From: Marinobacter adhaerens HP15
GTDB lineage: Bacteria; Pseudomonadota; Gammaproteobacteria; Pseudomonadales; Oleiphilaceae
Direction of reading: 5' to 3'
Assembly (NCBI RefSeq): GCF_000166295.1
Contig: NC_017506.1
Location: 3,286,001 to 3,350,000 of the forward strand
DNA length: 64,000 bases
The notes beneath the pieces were generated by a model, which was given only the letters and a program-made list of their open reading frames with translations, did not search any database and was not told the DNA's origin. Position numbers and translations under genes: made by a program. Below are positions 1 through 9,880 of this stretch, one piece after another. The first letter of the stretch is position 1. The number at the start of each line of letters is the position of its first letter.

Positions 1-1595
1 CCGTGAACTGCATCGTAACCGGTTCGCTCATTGTTCAGGTGATAGTCCGCAAGGATAAGGGCCGGTATCTGGCCGGTTTGCTCGAGAGCCTCCACGGCCT
101 CTGCCTTGCTGGCGGCTGTGAGCACATCACAGCCCCAACGCTCCAGCAGCAACTGCATGCTCTCCAGAACCGCCGGCTCGTTGTCGATCACCAGCACCGG
201 CACACCGTCAAAGCCATCGGCGAAATTCTGGAGCGAATCTGTACGGGCCATATCCGGTCTGGCCTGAGCGGGTTCAAGCGGCAGGGTCAGCACGAAGCGG
301 GAGCCACGACCGGGCCGTGATGACACATCAATGTCGTACCCCAGCACCCGGACCATCCGTTCCACGATGGCCAGCCCCAGGCCCACGCCCTGCCGGCCGC
401 CGGTGCCCTGGGGCAACAGCTGGTGAAACTCGGTGAAAATGTCCCGGAGCTTGTCTTCCTCGATGCCAACACCGGTGTCCCAGACTTCAATCCGCAGACG
501 GTCGCCGCGGGATCTCAACGCCATGACAACACCGCCCTTGCGGGTGTACCGGAAGGCATTGCTGAGAAGATTTCGGAGGATACGGGTCAGCATGCGCTGA
601 TCTGTTCGTACCATCGCCGGAATGGTGCGTACCCGGAACCCGAGGCCGGCATTGCTGGCAACGGCCTCGAACTCCTCCCCGAGGGATCTGGCCAGGGCGG
701 CTACATCGGTATAAACCAGATCAGGCTTCATTGCCTGCTGGTCGAGCTTGGAGATATCCAGCAGGTCCGCCAGCAGGTCTTCGGCGCCCTCCAGTGCCCG
801 ATGTACCTGGTGCACCATGCGGGTTTCCTGTTCCGGCAGCGTGCTGTCCTGGAGCGCGGATATCATCAGCCGGGCTGCATTCAGGGGCTGGAGCAGGTCA
901 TGGCTGGCCGCCGCGAGATATTTATCCTTGCTGCGGTTGGCCTCTTTGGCGGCTTCCATGGCAACAAAGAGCTCGCGCTCAACCTTCTCGCGCTCCTCAA
1001 TCTGGTAGCGCAGGCCCACATTGGCATTCTGCAATGCTTCGGTCCGCTCTTCCACGCGCCGCTCAAGGGTGGCGTTCAACTGCTCCAGTTTCTGCCGGGC
1101 CAACACTCGCTCGGTTATGTCGGCAACGAAGGCTTCCACCACTTCCGGTCCGAGGTCCGGGCGTCGCAGCAGGGTGACAGCAACGTGGACCGGCGTGCGA
1201 TCAGCACGCTGGAAACGGGTTTCCCGGGCACTCAGACTGCCCTCGTCGAGAAGCTCCTGACGTATGGCATCGAATTCACTGGAACTGCAGAACAACTGTT
1301 CACGGAGCCGGATGACCTTTTCCGTGAGCGCCTCGGGGCTGTCATAACCGCAGATTCTCGCCATCGCCGGGTTGCAGGCCAGAAAGCCGCCCCGCAGGTT
1401 GGCCTGGAAGATACCGTGCAGCGCGTTCTCGAACAGCCATTTGTAGCGGTTGCGTTCCTGCTCCAGCTCGTCAATGCGTTCCTGCAGAGCCGGGTAATAG
1501 TTCTTGCGGACGGACTGGCTGCCCAGCCCGAGAAGATCGCCAATTCCGTAGCTACTGTCCTGTTCGCCATCCTTGCTGTCAGAGGGCTTCTTCAT
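1..1595 (-). CDS. ercS: ErcS-like hybrid sensor histidine kinase, 3' end cut by window
   Basis: Cytoplasmic sensor kinase of the ethanol-oxidation regulatory cascade. Read from the ATG at 1595 the frame stays open to the window edge. Seen in order: a PAS-like sensor segment (about residues 35-155), a coiled coil, a HisKA box around the sequence ASHDLLQPLNAARL, a HATPase_c domain with N box (NLLSNAFRYT) and G boxes (DTGVGIEEDKL, GVGLGLAIVERM), and a receiver domain whose phospho-acceptor Asp lies in LILADYHLNN near the window start. The start overlaps the 3' end of ercA by 17 nt, so translation is probably coupled. The ercA-ercS pairing next to pqq genes matches the P. aeruginosa PA1991-PA1992 arrangement. 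It is a paralogue of the kinase at 51458-53719, which has the same LLQPLNAARL box. The name rests on synteny and domain layout. Confidence 0.8.
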   Translation of the reverse strand, partial: MKKPSDSKDGEQDSSYGIGDLLGLGSQSVRKNYYPALQERIDELEQERNRYKWLFENALHGIFQANLRGGFLACNPAMARICGYDSPEALTEKVIRLREQLFCSSSEFDAIRQELLDEGSLSARETRFQRADRTPVHVAVTLLRRPDLGPEVVEAFVADITERVLARQKLEQLNATLERRVEERTEALQNANVGLRYQIEEREKVERELFVAMEAAKEANRSKDKYLAAASHDLLQPLNAARLMISALQDSTLPEQETRMVHQVHRALEGAEDLLADLLDISKLDQQAMKPDLVYTDVAALARSLGEEFEAVASNAGLGFRVRTIPAMVRTDQRMLTRILRNLLSNAFRYTRKGGVVMALRSRGDRLRIEVWDTGVGIEEDKLRDIFTEFHQLLPQGTGGRQGVGLGLAIVERMVRVLGYDIDVSSRPGRGSRFVLTLPLEPAQARPDMARTDSLQNFADGFDGVPVLVIDNEPAVLESMQLLLERWGCDVLTAASKAEAVEALEQTGQIPALILADYHLNNERTGYDAVH

Positions 1596-2742
1596 AGACA
1601 ACCTGGACATCCCGCAGCGACGACTTCCGGGGGTTGGTGAGAATGCACGGGTCCTGCAACGCAAAGCCGGACAGGTGGGGAATGTCGGACACCGAAACAC
1701 CCAGCTGGGCGAGACGCGCCTCCAGCCCAACCCGACGCTTGAGCTCTACAATGCGGTTCATCAGCCGTTTTTTGATTTCCGGCTTGGCCATTCCACGGGT
1801 ATCGATATCCATGGCTTCGGCAACGCGGCGGAAACGGTCTTCGGCAGACTGGAAGTTGTAAGCCACCACGTGCTCCAGCAACAGCGCATTACACAGACCA
1901 TGAGGCAAATCCAGGAAACCACCCAAGCTATGGGACATGGCGTGTACTGCCCCGAGAATGGCATTGGAGAAGGCCAGCCCCGCCTGCATGGAGGCCAGCA
2001 TGATCTGCTCGCGGAGATAGGGATCTGCCGTGTTGTCCACCAGCGGCTCAAGATTCCGGTTGATTAACCGGATTGCCTCCAGCGCATGGGTATCGGTCAG
2101 CGGGCCGCTGCCAGTCGACACGTAAGCCTCAATGGCATGCACCAGGGCATCCACCCCGGTGCAGGCGGTGAGGTAGGCATCCATGGTCTCGGTAACTTCC
2201 GGATCGATCAGGGACACATCCGGCACTACGGCCTTGCTGATGATCGAGAATTTGAACCGGCGGTTGGGATCGGAAATGATCGCAAACTGGGACACATCCG
2301 CCGAGGTACCTGCCGTGGTGGGAATCAGGATCAGAGGCGGTGACGGGTTGGTGATGGTATCGACGCCCTCGAATTCCAGGATGCTACGACCGTGAGTGGC
2401 CACGATACCGATGCCCTTGGCGCAGTCCATGGGGCTGCCACCGCCGATGGCAACGATGACATCACACTCATTGGATTTGTAGAGTTCGGCCCCGGTCATC
2501 ACCTCATCCACCTTGGGATTGGGCGATACGCCGGTGTACACGGTCGAGCGGATACCCGCATCGGTCAGCAGCGTCACGATTTCATCCACCCAGCCGGCGG
2601 CGGCTACCCCCGGGTCCGACACCAGGAAGACATGACGGGCACCGAAATTACTGGCGAAGTTGGCCACGGACTTCCGGGAGCCGGCACCAAACACGATTTC
2701 CGGTGAGACAAACTTTCGCAAGCTGGATATATCGTGACTCAT
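1579..2742 (-). CDS. ercA: Iron-containing alcohol dehydrogenase, ErcA-like
   Basis: A 387-residue group III (Fe-ADH) dehydrogenase of full family length. The N-terminal half carries the NAD-binding GGGSPMDCAKGIG motif. The C-terminal half carries the metal-binding region (TGVDALVHAIEAY and HAMSHSLGGFLDLPHG, with the conserved His residues). In pseudomonads the orthologous gene beside ercS is needed for normal regulation of ethanol oxidation rather than being the bulk ethanol-oxidising enzyme; whether it is catalytic here is unknown. It lies between pqqH and the ercS-like kinase on the same strand. Overlap with the kinase start and a 44-nt gap after pqqH suggest it is co-transcribed with the end of the pqq operon or from a local promoter. 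Confidence 0.85.
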   Translation of the reverse strand: MSHDISSLRKFVSPEIVFGAGSRKSVANFASNFGARHVFLVSDPGVAAAGWVDEIVTLLTDAGIRSTVYTGVSPNPKVDEVMTGAELYKSNECDVIVAIGGGSPMDCAKGIGIVATHGRSILEFEGVDTITNPSPPLILIPTTAGTSADVSQFAIISDPNRRFKFSIISKAVVPDVSLIDPEVTETMDAYLTACTGVDALVHAIEAYVSTGSGPLTDTHALEAIRLINRNLEPLVDNTADPYLREQIMLASMQAGLAFSNAILGAVHAMSHSLGGFLDLPHGLCNALLLEHVVAYNFQSAEDRFRRVAEAMDIDTRGMAKPEIKKRLMNRIVELKRRVGLEARLAQLGVSVSDIPHLSGFALQDPCILTNPRKSSLRDVQVVYEEAL

Positions 2743-2786
2743 CAGACTGCACTCGACCGCTTGTTGTTATAGGAATAGCCGAGAGT

Positions 2787-4709
2787 TTAACTCAAGTTCT
2801 CCGCGTGATCATTGGCCTTTTGGCTATGCTTTCGGTAGAAGCTGAACATCCATTCGAGCATACCTGCCTGGTTGGCCTGGCGCCGGAAACCGTGACCCTC
2901 GTCTTCAAACCAGTGGAGCTCTGGCGCCCTGCCAGCCGCTTTCATGGCCTCTGCCATGGCACGGGTCTGCTCGGGCACCACAACCTTATCCTGCCCGCCC
3001 TGGAAAAAGATCATGGGCGCGGTAATGCGATCAGCGTGAAACAGAGGCGTTCTGTCCCGCCACCGCTTCGGGTGCTTTTCTGGCGAGCCCAGCAACCAAT
3101 CCAGATAACCGGACTCAAAGCGATGGGTCATGGCCCGTAAGCGCATGGGATCCGTCACGCCGAACATGCTGGCACCGGCGGTAAAGCGCTGGCTTCGGAT
3201 CATCGCCATCAGGGCCGTGTAGCCCCCGGAGCTGCGACCCTGGATAAACACCCTGCTGCCATCAGCCAGGCCGAAAGAGGCCAGGTGATCTGCCGCCCGT
3301 TCCATATCCGCGACATCCACTTCACCCCACCGCCCTTCCAGGGCCAGGCGGAACTCACGACCAAAGCCGGTGCTGCCTCGATAGTTGATTTCAGCGACGG
3401 CAAATCCCCGCTGACACCAGTACTGAACCTGGGGATTGAATACCGGATAGGCCGCCGACGTCGGCCCTCCGTGAGCAATCAGAATCAGTGGAGGGACGTC
3501 TGGCGTGGCCAGCTTGGGCGTGTAGAAAAACCCATGGATAGAAGCTTCGCCCGGGTTCAGGGCTGGAATCTCGATATCCAGCGGCAATGCCGCCCTCGCC
3601 TCTGGCATGGCCTCCTCGCCCCCGGCAATGGTGCGGGCCTGTCCGGTCTCGAGATCAATCTCGAGGACGGCGTCGAGGCGACTGGATGCTCGGCCGATGC
3701 AGTAGAGATGCTCGCCAGCCGACTGCAGACAACGGAAGTCGCCAAAATCCCGGGCAGCCCGGATTGCGTCACCGGTTTGACCGGAGCTGAGCCAAAGTTC
3801 ACCCGTGCCATTACAATAACGAACCCTTGCCCAACCGCCCCGGCCTGTTGGGCAGTGGTGGGACTCGCCCAGCTGCCAGGGGGCATTGGCATGATCCCGG
3901 GCGGGTGAATCGCTGGCGTGCCAGCTGCCCTCGCCCGACGTATCAATACGCCAGGGTTGCCACCAACCCTCGTGGTCGGACAAAACCCAGAGTTGGTTGC
4001 CATCGAACACCGGCTGCTGTACCGAAGCCTCAGAAGGTGTTGGCCATTCCCGGCCTTGATCCAGCAATCCATCTTCAGAGCAATTTGCGGTCCACAGCCG
4101 TGAACGCAGCCAGGGCATATCGGGCAGCTGCCAGCTGGTCCAGGCAACCTGACTGCCATCGGCCGAGACCGCCGGCGCGCTGTAAAAATCCAGGCCGGAA
4201 TGAAGCACCGAACGCTCGCCCTGCATGGAGACGGCAACCAGCTGCTGCTTGCCCTCTGCTTCCCGTACCGCGAGCACCCGTTGACGGTACTGGTCAGCGA
4301 CCAACCCACCATAGGCCGCCCCGGGGTCATCGGTCAGGCTGTGGCACTGGCCGTCGGCCAGACTGACAAACCGTATCTGTTGATCCTCGCCAACCACGAA
4401 CACACCGCTGTCGGCAGCCGCCAGGGCACCACCACCGTAGCCATTTACCCGGCTGCGAATGCCAAGATCATCAGGTCCAAGGCGAACAGGCCCCTGATTG
4501 GAAAGGTGCCAGAGCGTATTGCAGCCGCGGGCCGGATCCGTCTCCAGCCAGAACACACCCGCCGGGGACACCGCAAGTTCCCCACGCTGGACATGCGCCG
4601 AGCAGGCCTCGTAGGCACTCAGTACCGTTTTGTCGTGGTGATGGCCGACCAGTGCAGGATTGATGGCGGAGTTGTTAACCCCGGAAGAAAAGCCGTGAAT
4701 TGTCCGCAT
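2787..4709 (-). CDS. pqqH: S9 family prolyl-oligopeptidase-like peptidase, PqqH
   Basis: A 640-residue protein with an N-terminal beta-propeller (about 1-380) and a C-terminal alpha/beta-hydrolase domain. Catalytic elements are visible: nucleophile in GRSSGG, acid in GGQDKVVVP, and His606 in DEGHGF. Sitting last in pqqABCDE-pqqH, it matches the P. aeruginosa PA1990 gene. The family is thought to act on the PqqA peptide or the released Glu-Tyr adduct; this is inference from context. Its start overlaps the end of pqqE by 35 nt and has no strong ribosome-binding site, which points to translational coupling. No signal peptide is evident, so it is probably cytoplasmic. Confidence 0.85.
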   Translation of the reverse strand: MRTIHGFSSGVNNSAINPALVGHHHDKTVLSAYEACSAHVQRGELAVSPAGVFWLETDPARGCNTLWHLSNQGPVRLGPDDLGIRSRVNGYGGGALAAADSGVFVVGEDQQIRFVSLADGQCHSLTDDPGAAYGGLVADQYRQRVLAVREAEGKQQLVAVSMQGERSVLHSGLDFYSAPAVSADGSQVAWTSWQLPDMPWLRSRLWTANCSEDGLLDQGREWPTPSEASVQQPVFDGNQLWVLSDHEGWWQPWRIDTSGEGSWHASDSPARDHANAPWQLGESHHCPTGRGGWARVRYCNGTGELWLSSGQTGDAIRAARDFGDFRCLQSAGEHLYCIGRASSRLDAVLEIDLETGQARTIAGGEEAMPEARAALPLDIEIPALNPGEASIHGFFYTPKLATPDVPPLILIAHGGPTSAAYPVFNPQVQYWCQRGFAVAEINYRGSTGFGREFRLALEGRWGEVDVADMERAADHLASFGLADGSRVFIQGRSSGGYTALMAMIRSQRFTAGASMFGVTDPMRLRAMTHRFESGYLDWLLGSPEKHPKRWRDRTPLFHADRITAPMIFFQGGQDKVVVPEQTRAMAEAMKAAGRAPELHWFEDEGHGFRRQANQAGMLEWMFSFYRKHSQKANDHAENLS

Positions 4710-5811
4710 TTCGATATACCAGTTCAGTCAGGCCGGCCGTGGCATGATCGGCAGCTTTCCTCGCTGCCAGTATTCGATCATGATACGACGATTTGCTGCA
4801 TACTGGATCTGCGTTATCGGCGTTGCCGGTCAATAGATAGGCCTGACAGCGGCAACCACCAAAGTCTTTTTCCTTCTCATCGCAGGAACGGCAGGGCTCC
4901 GGCATCCAGCTGTCGCCCCGGTAATGGTTGAATCCAGGGCTGTCGTACCAGATGCTTTGAAGATCCATGTCTCGAACATTGGGGAAATCGATGGGCAATA
5001 ATCGCGCGCTGTGACACGGCAGCGCCGTGCCGTCCGGCGCGACCGTCAGGAACAGATTGCCCCAGCCATTCATACAGGCTTTCGGGCGCTCTTCGTAATA
5101 GTCCGGTGTGACAAAGATCAGCTTCATGGCCGAGCCGGATTGCTGCAGCCGTTCCCGGTACCGGTTCACTTCCTGCTCTGCCTTCACCAGCTGCGCTTTG
5201 GAAGGCATCAACCCTTCCCGGTTTTCGAAGGCCCAGCCGTAATACTGGCATGTGGCCAACTCGACGTAGTCCGCCCCCAGGCGCTCGCACAAATCCATGA
5301 TGTCGTTCATCTGGTGGATGTTGTGGCGGTGGATCACGAAGTTGAGCACCATGGGATAGCCGGCTTCCTTCACCGCCCGGGCCATGGCCAGCTTCTGGTC
5401 AAAGGCCTTTCGGGAGCCGGCCACGGCGTTGTTCAGTTCCGGATCGGACGCCTGAAAGCTCACCTGGATATGATCCAGCCCCGCCTCGGCAAAGGCATCC
5501 ACCTTGGCCTCCGTCAGGCCCAGCCCTGAAGTAATCAGGTTGGTGTAATACCCCAGGTGCCGCGCCTCGGCGATCAGCTCCGCGAGGTCCTGGCGGACCA
5601 GGGGCTCGCCGCCGGAAAAACCCAGTTGCGCCGCCCCCATCGTGCGGCCCTGTCGAAGCACACTCACCCACTCCTCGGTGGTCAGCTCCTGTTGGGTTTG
5701 CGCAAAGTCCAGCGGATTGGAGCAATAGGGGCATTGCAGCGGGCAGCGATAGGTCAGCTCTGCCAGCAGCCACAGGGGCGGCCCGGCGTTGTGGGGGTTG
5801 GTCGTGCTCAT
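4675..5811 (-). CDS. pqqE: PqqE radical SAM enzyme (PqqA peptide cyclase)
   Basis: Forms the carbon-carbon cross-link between the Glu and Tyr side chains of PqqA, the first step of PQQ synthesis, together with the chaperone PqqD. It is 378 residues, typical of the family. The radical-SAM cluster CxxxCxxC is seen at Cys23, Cys27 and Cys30. A C-terminal SPASM domain has multiple Cys ([37 protein letters not shown]) for the auxiliary iron-sulfur clusters. It starts with an ATGA overlap on the pqqD stop, and its 3' end overlaps pqqH. Cytoplasmic. Confidence 0.97.
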   Translation of the reverse strand: MSTTNPHNAGPPLWLLAELTYRCPLQCPYCSNPLDFAQTQQELTTEEWVSVLRQGRTMGAAQLGFSGGEPLVRQDLAELIAEARHLGYYTNLITSGLGLTEAKVDAFAEAGLDHIQVSFQASDPELNNAVAGSRKAFDQKLAMARAVKEAGYPMVLNFVIHRHNIHQMNDIMDLCERLGADYVELATCQYYGWAFENREGLMPSKAQLVKAEQEVNRYRERLQQSGSAMKLIFVTPDYYEERPKACMNGWGNLFLTVAPDGTALPCHSARLLPIDFPNVRDMDLQSIWYDSPGFNHYRGDSWMPEPCRSCDEKEKDFGGCRCQAYLLTGNADNADPVCSKSSYHDRILAARKAADHATAGLTELVYRNADNSRLFFRG

Positions 5812-6071
5812 GACAGTTCAATCCAGTGTTGGTGCCGGGCGTCCTGCAAAAATTCGCTGACGTCCTTGCCAAGCGGGCCGGCGTCGGGGAACTGCTGCTC
5901 CAGACTGGCGACGATGTCGGCCACGGTACGCTGACCGTCCACCTCGTTGAGAATGGCGCCGGCACTGCCGTTGAGCTTCACCATACCTTCCGGATAAAGC
6001 AGCACATAACTTTCCTGTGCCGGCTCCCACTGGAACCGGAATCCTCGCCGAAAACGCGGTACTTCATACAT
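5808..6071 (-). CDS. pqqD: PqqD peptide chaperone
   Basis: Small RiPP-recognition-element protein that binds the PqqA precursor and presents it to PqqE. Conserved family features are visible: [21 protein letters not shown] and the LNGSAGAIL segment. The start is chosen at 6071 (87 residues) because a GGAGG sequence lies five bases upstream of that ATG. The alternative ATG at 6083 overlaps the pqqC stop (TAATG), would have that same GGAGG inside its coding sequence, and adds only the residues MEVG. Its stop overlaps the pqqE start by four bases. Confidence 0.93.
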   Translation of the reverse strand: MYEVPRFRRGFRFQWEPAQESYVLLYPEGMVKLNGSAGAILNEVDGQRTVADIVASLEQQFPDAGPLGKDVSEFLQDARHQHWIELS

Positions 6072-6082
6072 ACCCACCTCCA

Positions 6083-6838
6083 TTACAGTCCCCGGTGCCA
6101 GACCTGTTCGTCGGTCACGGTGTGGTACGGCGGGGTGCGGTGGCTGTAGGCCATGGTCATGGCATCCAGCATGGTCCAGAGGATGTCCAGCTTGAACTGA
6201 AGAATCTCCAGGGCCCGGGCCTGCTGTGCCTCTGTGGTGAAGTGGTCGAGGGTAATGGTCAGGCCATGTTCCACGTCTCTTCTGGCTTCGGACAGACGCT
6301 TGCGGAAGTAGCTGTAGCCGCTCTCTTCAATCCACGGATAGTGGGCGGGCCAGCTGTCCAGTCGGGACTGGTGGATTTCCGGGGCAAACAGCTCGGTCAG
6401 TGACGAACAGGCCGCCTCCTGCCAGGTCGCCCGGCGGGCGAAGTTCAGGTAGGCGTCCACGGCAAAGCGTACCCCGGGCAGCACGTGGCGTTGATCAATC
6501 ACCTCTTCCCGGCTCAGGCCCACCGCCTCGGCCAGGGACAACCAGGCTTCGATGCCGCCGACATCCCCGTCGTGGCCATCGTGGTCCAGAATCCGCTGCA
6601 GCCAGAGCCTGCGCACACCAGCGTCCGGGCAGTTGGCCATGATGGCGGAGTCTTTCTGGGGAATCTTGATCTGGTAGTAGTACCGGTTGGCCACCCAGCC
6701 GCGGATCTGTTCGGGCGTGCACTGCCCGCCGTACATGGCTTTATGGTACGGGTGGTGGATGTGGTAGTACTGGCCCTTGGCGCGCAGGGTCTGCTCGAAA
6801 TCCGTCCGGTTCATGGCGGTGTTGGCTTTGGCGTTCAT
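6083..6838 (-). CDS. pqqC: PqqC pyrroloquinoline-quinone synthase
   Basis: Cofactorless oxidase that catalyses the final ring closure and eight-electron oxidation to PQQ. It is 251 residues, the usual length, with the characteristic [15 protein letters not shown] opening, the [16 protein letters not shown] segment and the [15 protein letters not shown] segment lining the active site. The first ATG (6838) gives an ATGA overlap with pqqB; a second Met at residue 9 is an alternative start. All-helical, cytoplasmic, and part of the tight pqqBCDE translational unit. Confidence 0.97.
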   Translation of the reverse strand: MNAKANTAMNRTDFEQTLRAKGQYYHIHHPYHKAMYGGQCTPEQIRGWVANRYYYQIKIPQKDSAIMANCPDAGVRRLWLQRILDHDGHDGDVGGIEAWLSLAEAVGLSREEVIDQRHVLPGVRFAVDAYLNFARRATWQEAACSSLTELFAPEIHQSRLDSWPAHYPWIEESGYSYFRKRLSEARRDVEHGLTITLDHFTTEAQQARALEILQFKLDILWTMLDAMTMAYSHRTPPYHTVTDEQVWHRGL

Positions 6839-7764
6839 GGCTGCCCCGACAGGTCGATGTGCATTCCATCCCAGGACACCTCGATGCCGTGGCGGGTCAG
6901 CTCCGCCCGCTCCGCGGAGTCCTCGTTCAGGATCGGGTTGGTGTTGTTGATGTGTATCAGGATCTTGCGCTGGGCCGGCATGGCGTCGAGCACCTCGATC
7001 ATGCCACCCGGGCCGCTCTGGGCCAGATGGCCCATGGCCTGGCCGGTCTTGGTGCCTACTTCCTGGCGGATCATCTCGTCGTCGTGCCAGACGGTCCCGT
7101 CCACCATCAGCACGTCGGCCTGGCGCATCCAGCCGAGAATACGGTCGTCCGGCTCGCCGAGGCCCGGGGCATAAAGGACTGTCTGACCGGTGCGGGTGTC
7201 TTTCAGGAACAGGCCAATGTTATCGCCCGGGTGCGGGTTGTCCCGGCGCGGTGAATACGGGGGTGCGTTGCTCAGCAGCGGAATGGCGGTCAGCTCGATG
7301 GACGGTGCGCAGGGAATGGTAAAAGGCGTCTGCTCGGATGCCTCGATGCGCTGCCAGTTCAGGCCACCGTTCCAGTGCTTGAGCATGGTGAACAGCGGAA
7401 AACCACCGCTGAGGTCTTCATGCACCTGTTCGGTACACCAGACATCCATCGGAAGACCCTCGCGCAGGGACAGCAGGCCGGTGGTGTGGTCCACCTGGCT
7501 GTCCATCAGCACAATGGCATCAATACCCGTGTCTCTCAGTGCTCTGGCAGGCTGCATGGCGTCGAACGAGGCCAGCTGGGCGCGAATGTCGGGGGACGCG
7601 TTAAACAGGATCCAGTGCTCGCCGTCTTCACTGATGGCAATGGAAGACTGGGTACGGGCCCGGGCGTTCAGGGTGCCCTTCCGGAAGCCGTCGCAGTTGG
7701 CGCAGTTACAGTTCCACTGGGGAAAGCCACCGCCTGCAGCGGAGCCCAGAACGTGAATCAACAT
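6835..7764 (-). CDS. pqqB: PqqB metallo-beta-lactamase-fold protein of PQQ biosynthesis
   Basis: A 309-residue member of the metallo-hydrolase superfamily. It carries the family N-terminus [16 protein letters not shown] and a Cys cluster (NCNCANC) typical of PqqB. The modified metal site includes [15 protein letters not shown]. In the pathway it is assigned to hydroxylation of the Glu-Tyr diamino acid intermediate. It starts 54 nt downstream of the pqqA stop, beyond a stable hairpin, and overlaps pqqC by four bases. Cytoplasmic. Confidence 0.97.
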   Translation of the reverse strand: MLIHVLGSAAGGGFPQWNCNCANCDGFRKGTLNARARTQSSIAISEDGEHWILFNASPDIRAQLASFDAMQPARALRDTGIDAIVLMDSQVDHTTGLLSLREGLPMDVWCTEQVHEDLSGGFPLFTMLKHWNGGLNWQRIEASEQTPFTIPCAPSIELTAIPLLSNAPPYSPRRDNPHPGDNIGLFLKDTRTGQTVLYAPGLGEPDDRILGWMRQADVLMVDGTVWHDDEMIRQEVGTKTGQAMGHLAQSGPGGMIEVLDAMPAQRKILIHINNTNPILNEDSAERAELTRHGIEVSWDGMHIDLSGQP

Positions 7765-7783
7765 GGTGGGTTACTCCACAAGC

Positions 7784-7808
7784 AAAACGGCCAGCTCGAG
7801 GCTGGCCG
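7784..7808 (-). terminator. Attenuator-like hairpin between pqqA and pqqB
   Basis: An eight-base-pair GC-rich inverted repeat (CGGCCAGC and GCTGGCCG, five-base loop) is followed on the minus strand by TTTT. It lies between the pqqA stop and the pqqB start. In other bacteria pqqA is expressed well above the downstream genes, and a partial terminator here would produce that. The T-run is short, so read-through is expected. Confidence 0.65.
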
Positions 7809-7817
7809 CTTCAGCAC

Positions 7818-7889
7818 TCAGCGATTGGCGAAGTACATAGTGACTTCGAAACCGATGCGGAGATCTTCGTAGGCTGGTTTGGTCCACAT
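7818..7889 (-). CDS. pqqA: PqqA precursor peptide, 23 residues
   Basis: A 23-residue peptide reading [20 protein letters not shown] then ANR. The conserved Glu15 and Tyr19, separated by three residues, are the atoms that become PQQ after PqqE cross-linking. A strong ribosome-binding site (AGAGGTGA) stands six bases upstream of the ATG. It is the first gene of pqqABCDE-pqqH and is too short for routine gene callers. The long leader upstream holds a motif shared with the ABC operon/agmR region at 50.5 kb. Confidence 0.97.
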   Translation of the reverse strand: MWTKPAYEDLRIGFEVTMYFANR

Positions 7890-7993
7890 AATGCTCACCT
7901 CTATTGTCATGATTGTTAGCGCATTGAGGGTGAATCAACGACATTGCCGATAACCCAGTTCCCATCCTATCGGCCGGGGCAAGGGGCCAATAT

Positions 7994-8015
7994 GGTACTT
8001 TGGAACTGTTTTTGG
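7994..8015 (-). promoter_or_regulatory. Candidate regulator site upstream of pqqA
   Basis: The plus strand reads GGTACTTTGG, two bases, then CTGTTTTTGG, 105 bp upstream of the pqqA ATG. The same arrangement (TACTTTGG, three bases, CTGTTTTTTGG) occurs at 50476-50499 between the ABC operon and agmR. Two copies at functionally linked promoters suggest a binding site for an alcohol-regulon activator such as the AgmR-like protein. The assignment is an inference. Confidence 0.45.
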
Positions 8016-8102
8016 CCACCACAAAGTAGCATCGCTCCCACTTGGGAGAGCGAATCCCATTCCGCCCTGGCTGCACCCCATAGCAACTTCACTTGATTTT
8101 AT

Positions 8103-8117
8103 TAGACGACCAGTCTA
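8103..8117. promoter_or_regulatory. TetR-type operator, copy 1
   Basis: Perfect inverted repeat TAGAC-GACCA-GTCTA. It is one of two near-identical palindromes in the 277-bp gap between pqqA and the TetR gene, lying 50 bp upstream of the TetR start. The architecture fits autoregulation by the adjacent TetR protein. Confidence 0.7.
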
Positions 8118-8136
8118 GTTTATTCCGATAATTAAA

Positions 8137-8151
8137 TAGACGATCGGTCTA
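8137..8151. promoter_or_regulatory. TetR-type operator, copy 2
   Basis: Perfect inverted repeat TAGAC-GATCG-GTCTA with the same arms and spacing as copy 1, centre-to-centre distance 34 bp. It ends 15 bp before the TetR ATG, where a bound repressor would block transcription start or early elongation. Confidence 0.72.
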
Positions 8152-8166
8152 AATTGAGTCAAGACG

Positions 8167-8808
8167 ATGAACCAGACAGCAGACATCAAGCGAAAACGGG
8201 GCCGCCCCCCGAAGACTGAAAATGCCGATTTCAGGGATACCCGGGAAACGCTCATCACCGTGGGCCTGTCAGTGCTGACGGAGAAGGGTTACTCCTCCAC
8301 CGGCATCGACGAAATACTTCGCAAAGCCGGCGTACCGAAAGGCTCCTTCTACCACTACTTCGACAATAAAGAAGCCTTCGGCCGGATCCTGATCGAAGCC
8401 TACGGCCGCTATTTTGCGCGCAAACTTGATCGCTGGTTTGAAGATCGCGCCCTCACTCCTCTGCAGCGGCTCGAAGCGTTTGTTGAGGATGCCAAAACGG
8501 GCATGGCCAGGTTCGAGTATCGCCGCGGCTGCCTGATCGGCAATCTGGGACAGGAAATGACCGCCCTGCCCGAGGGTTTCCGTGTTCTGTTACAGGACGT
8601 TTTCACGGACTGGGAGTGCCGCACCGCTGGGGTATTGAGAGAGGCCCAGCAGGCCGGTGAGATTTCCAAGGATCTAAAGTGCGATCAGATGGCGCACTTC
8701 TTCTGGATTGGTTGGGAGGGCGCGGTGTTGCGCGCAAAGCTGGATCAATCCCCAGAACCACTGGATCGGTTCGCCCAGGGATTTTTGTCGCTACTTCGCG
8801 GCTCATGA
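8167..8808 (+). CDS. TetR family regulator, AcuR-like
   Basis: A 213-residue regulator. A basic N-terminus (KRKRGRPPK) is followed by the TetR helix-turn-helix (about 25-75; [26 protein letters not shown]) and an all-helical ligand domain with the [10 protein letters not shown] motif typical of AcuR/NemR-like members. Two matching operator palindromes lie immediately upstream. The next gene, 44 bp downstream on the same strand, is an AcuI-type acrylyl-CoA reductase, so it probably senses an electrophilic or acrylate-type inducer and represses itself and acuI. The ligand is inferred. Confidence 0.85.
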   Translation: MNQTADIKRKRGRPPKTENADFRDTRETLITVGLSVLTEKGYSSTGIDEILRKAGVPKGSFYHYFDNKEAFGRILIEAYGRYFARKLDRWFEDRALTPLQRLEAFVEDAKTGMARFEYRRGCLIGNLGQEMTALPEGFRVLLQDVFTDWECRTAGVLREAQQAGEISKDLKCDQMAHFFWIGWEGAVLRAKLDQSPEPLDRFAQGFLSLLRGS

Positions 8809-8852
8809 CACGGGACGAAAAACCATCCTCATTACCCAAACACGGAGGCAAC

Positions 8853-9836
8853 ATGTTTAAAGGCATACTCATTGAAGGATCACGCGGCGACCAAAAAGTG
8901 TCACTGACATCCATAGAAGAATCGGAACTGCCGGAAGGCGACGTTACCGTGGATATAGCCTTCTCAACCTTGAACTACAAGGATGCTCTGGCCATCACCG
9001 GAAAGTCACCGATCGTGAAACAGTACCCGATGATTCCAGGCATCGACTTTGCCGGCACCGTATCAAGCTCCACGCATGCAGATTTCAAGGCAGGCGACCC
9101 GGTTGTCTTGAACGGGTGGGGCGTTGGCGAGAAACACTGGGGCGGCCTGGCCGAGAAGGCCCGTGTTTCCGGTGACTGGCTGATTCCTCTGCCCAAGGCG
9201 TTTTCTCCTCGACAGGCCATGGCCATTGGCACCGCCGGCTATACCGCCATGCTTTGTGTCATGGCACTGGAAAAGAATGGCGTAACACCTGATTCCGGCG
9301 ACATCCTGGTGACCGGGGCAACCGGCGGCGTTGGAAGCATCGCGGTGGCGCTGCTGGCCAAGCGGGGTTATTCCGTGACCGCGGTGACCGGCCGATCCGA
9401 AGAAGCAGACTATCTGAAGTCGTTGGGGGCCGGAAACATCCTCGATCGCGCTGAGCTGAGTGAACCAGGCAAACCCCTGGTGCGCGAGACCTGGGCCGGC
9501 GCCATTGATGTGGCCGGTGGACAGGTGCTGGCCAATGTCTGTGCCGGCATGAAATACCGTGGCGTCGTCGCAGCCTGTGGTCTCGCGGCCGGCATGGACT
9601 TCCCGTCCACCGTTGCCCCGTTCATTCTTCGGGGTGTGACCTTGTGTGGCGTGGACAGCGTGATGGCGCCCAAAGCTGAGCGACTCGAAGCCTGGAAGCG
9701 CCTGTCGGAGGATCTCGACATCGATCTGCTCGAGCGCATGATCACGGAAATACCCTTTGAAGACGCCATCGAAGGTGCGAGCCAACTGCTGGACGGCAAG
9801 GTTCGTGGGCGTATCGTCGTACCGGTCGCAGGCTGA
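8853..9836 (+). CDS. acuI: AcuI/YhdH-type NADPH-dependent acrylyl-CoA reductase
   Basis: A 327-residue medium-chain dehydrogenase/reductase of the YhdH/AcuI family. It reduces acryloyl-CoA to propionyl-CoA, detoxifying a reactive intermediate. Seen: the N-terminal GroES-like domain ([22 protein letters not shown]), the Rossmann motif [19 protein letters not shown], and the C-terminal [10 protein letters not shown] ending. The start at 8853 is fixed by GGAGG four bases upstream. It follows the AcuR-like regulator and precedes an AhpD-like gene by 44 bp, giving a three-gene unit inserted between the pqq operon and exaC. Confidence 0.88.
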   Translation: MFKGILIEGSRGDQKVSLTSIEESELPEGDVTVDIAFSTLNYKDALAITGKSPIVKQYPMIPGIDFAGTVSSSTHADFKAGDPVVLNGWGVGEKHWGGLAEKARVSGDWLIPLPKAFSPRQAMAIGTAGYTAMLCVMALEKNGVTPDSGDILVTGATGGVGSIAVALLAKRGYSVTAVTGRSEEADYLKSLGAGNILDRAELSEPGKPLVRETWAGAIDVAGGQVLANVCAGMKYRGVVAACGLAAGMDFPSTVAPFILRGVTLCGVDSVMAPKAERLEAWKRLSEDLDIDLLERMITEIPFEDAIEGASQLLDGKVRGRIVVPVAG

Positions 9837-9880
9837 ACCGAAACTTCTTGAATCATAAAACCGCCGTAAAAGGAATTGTT

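Noticed and set aside
423..1640. 405-codon plus-strand open frame over the left-edge kinase
   Set aside because: The minus strand encodes a continuous histidine kinase with all catalytic boxes; the kinase is easy to miss because its stop lies outside the window.
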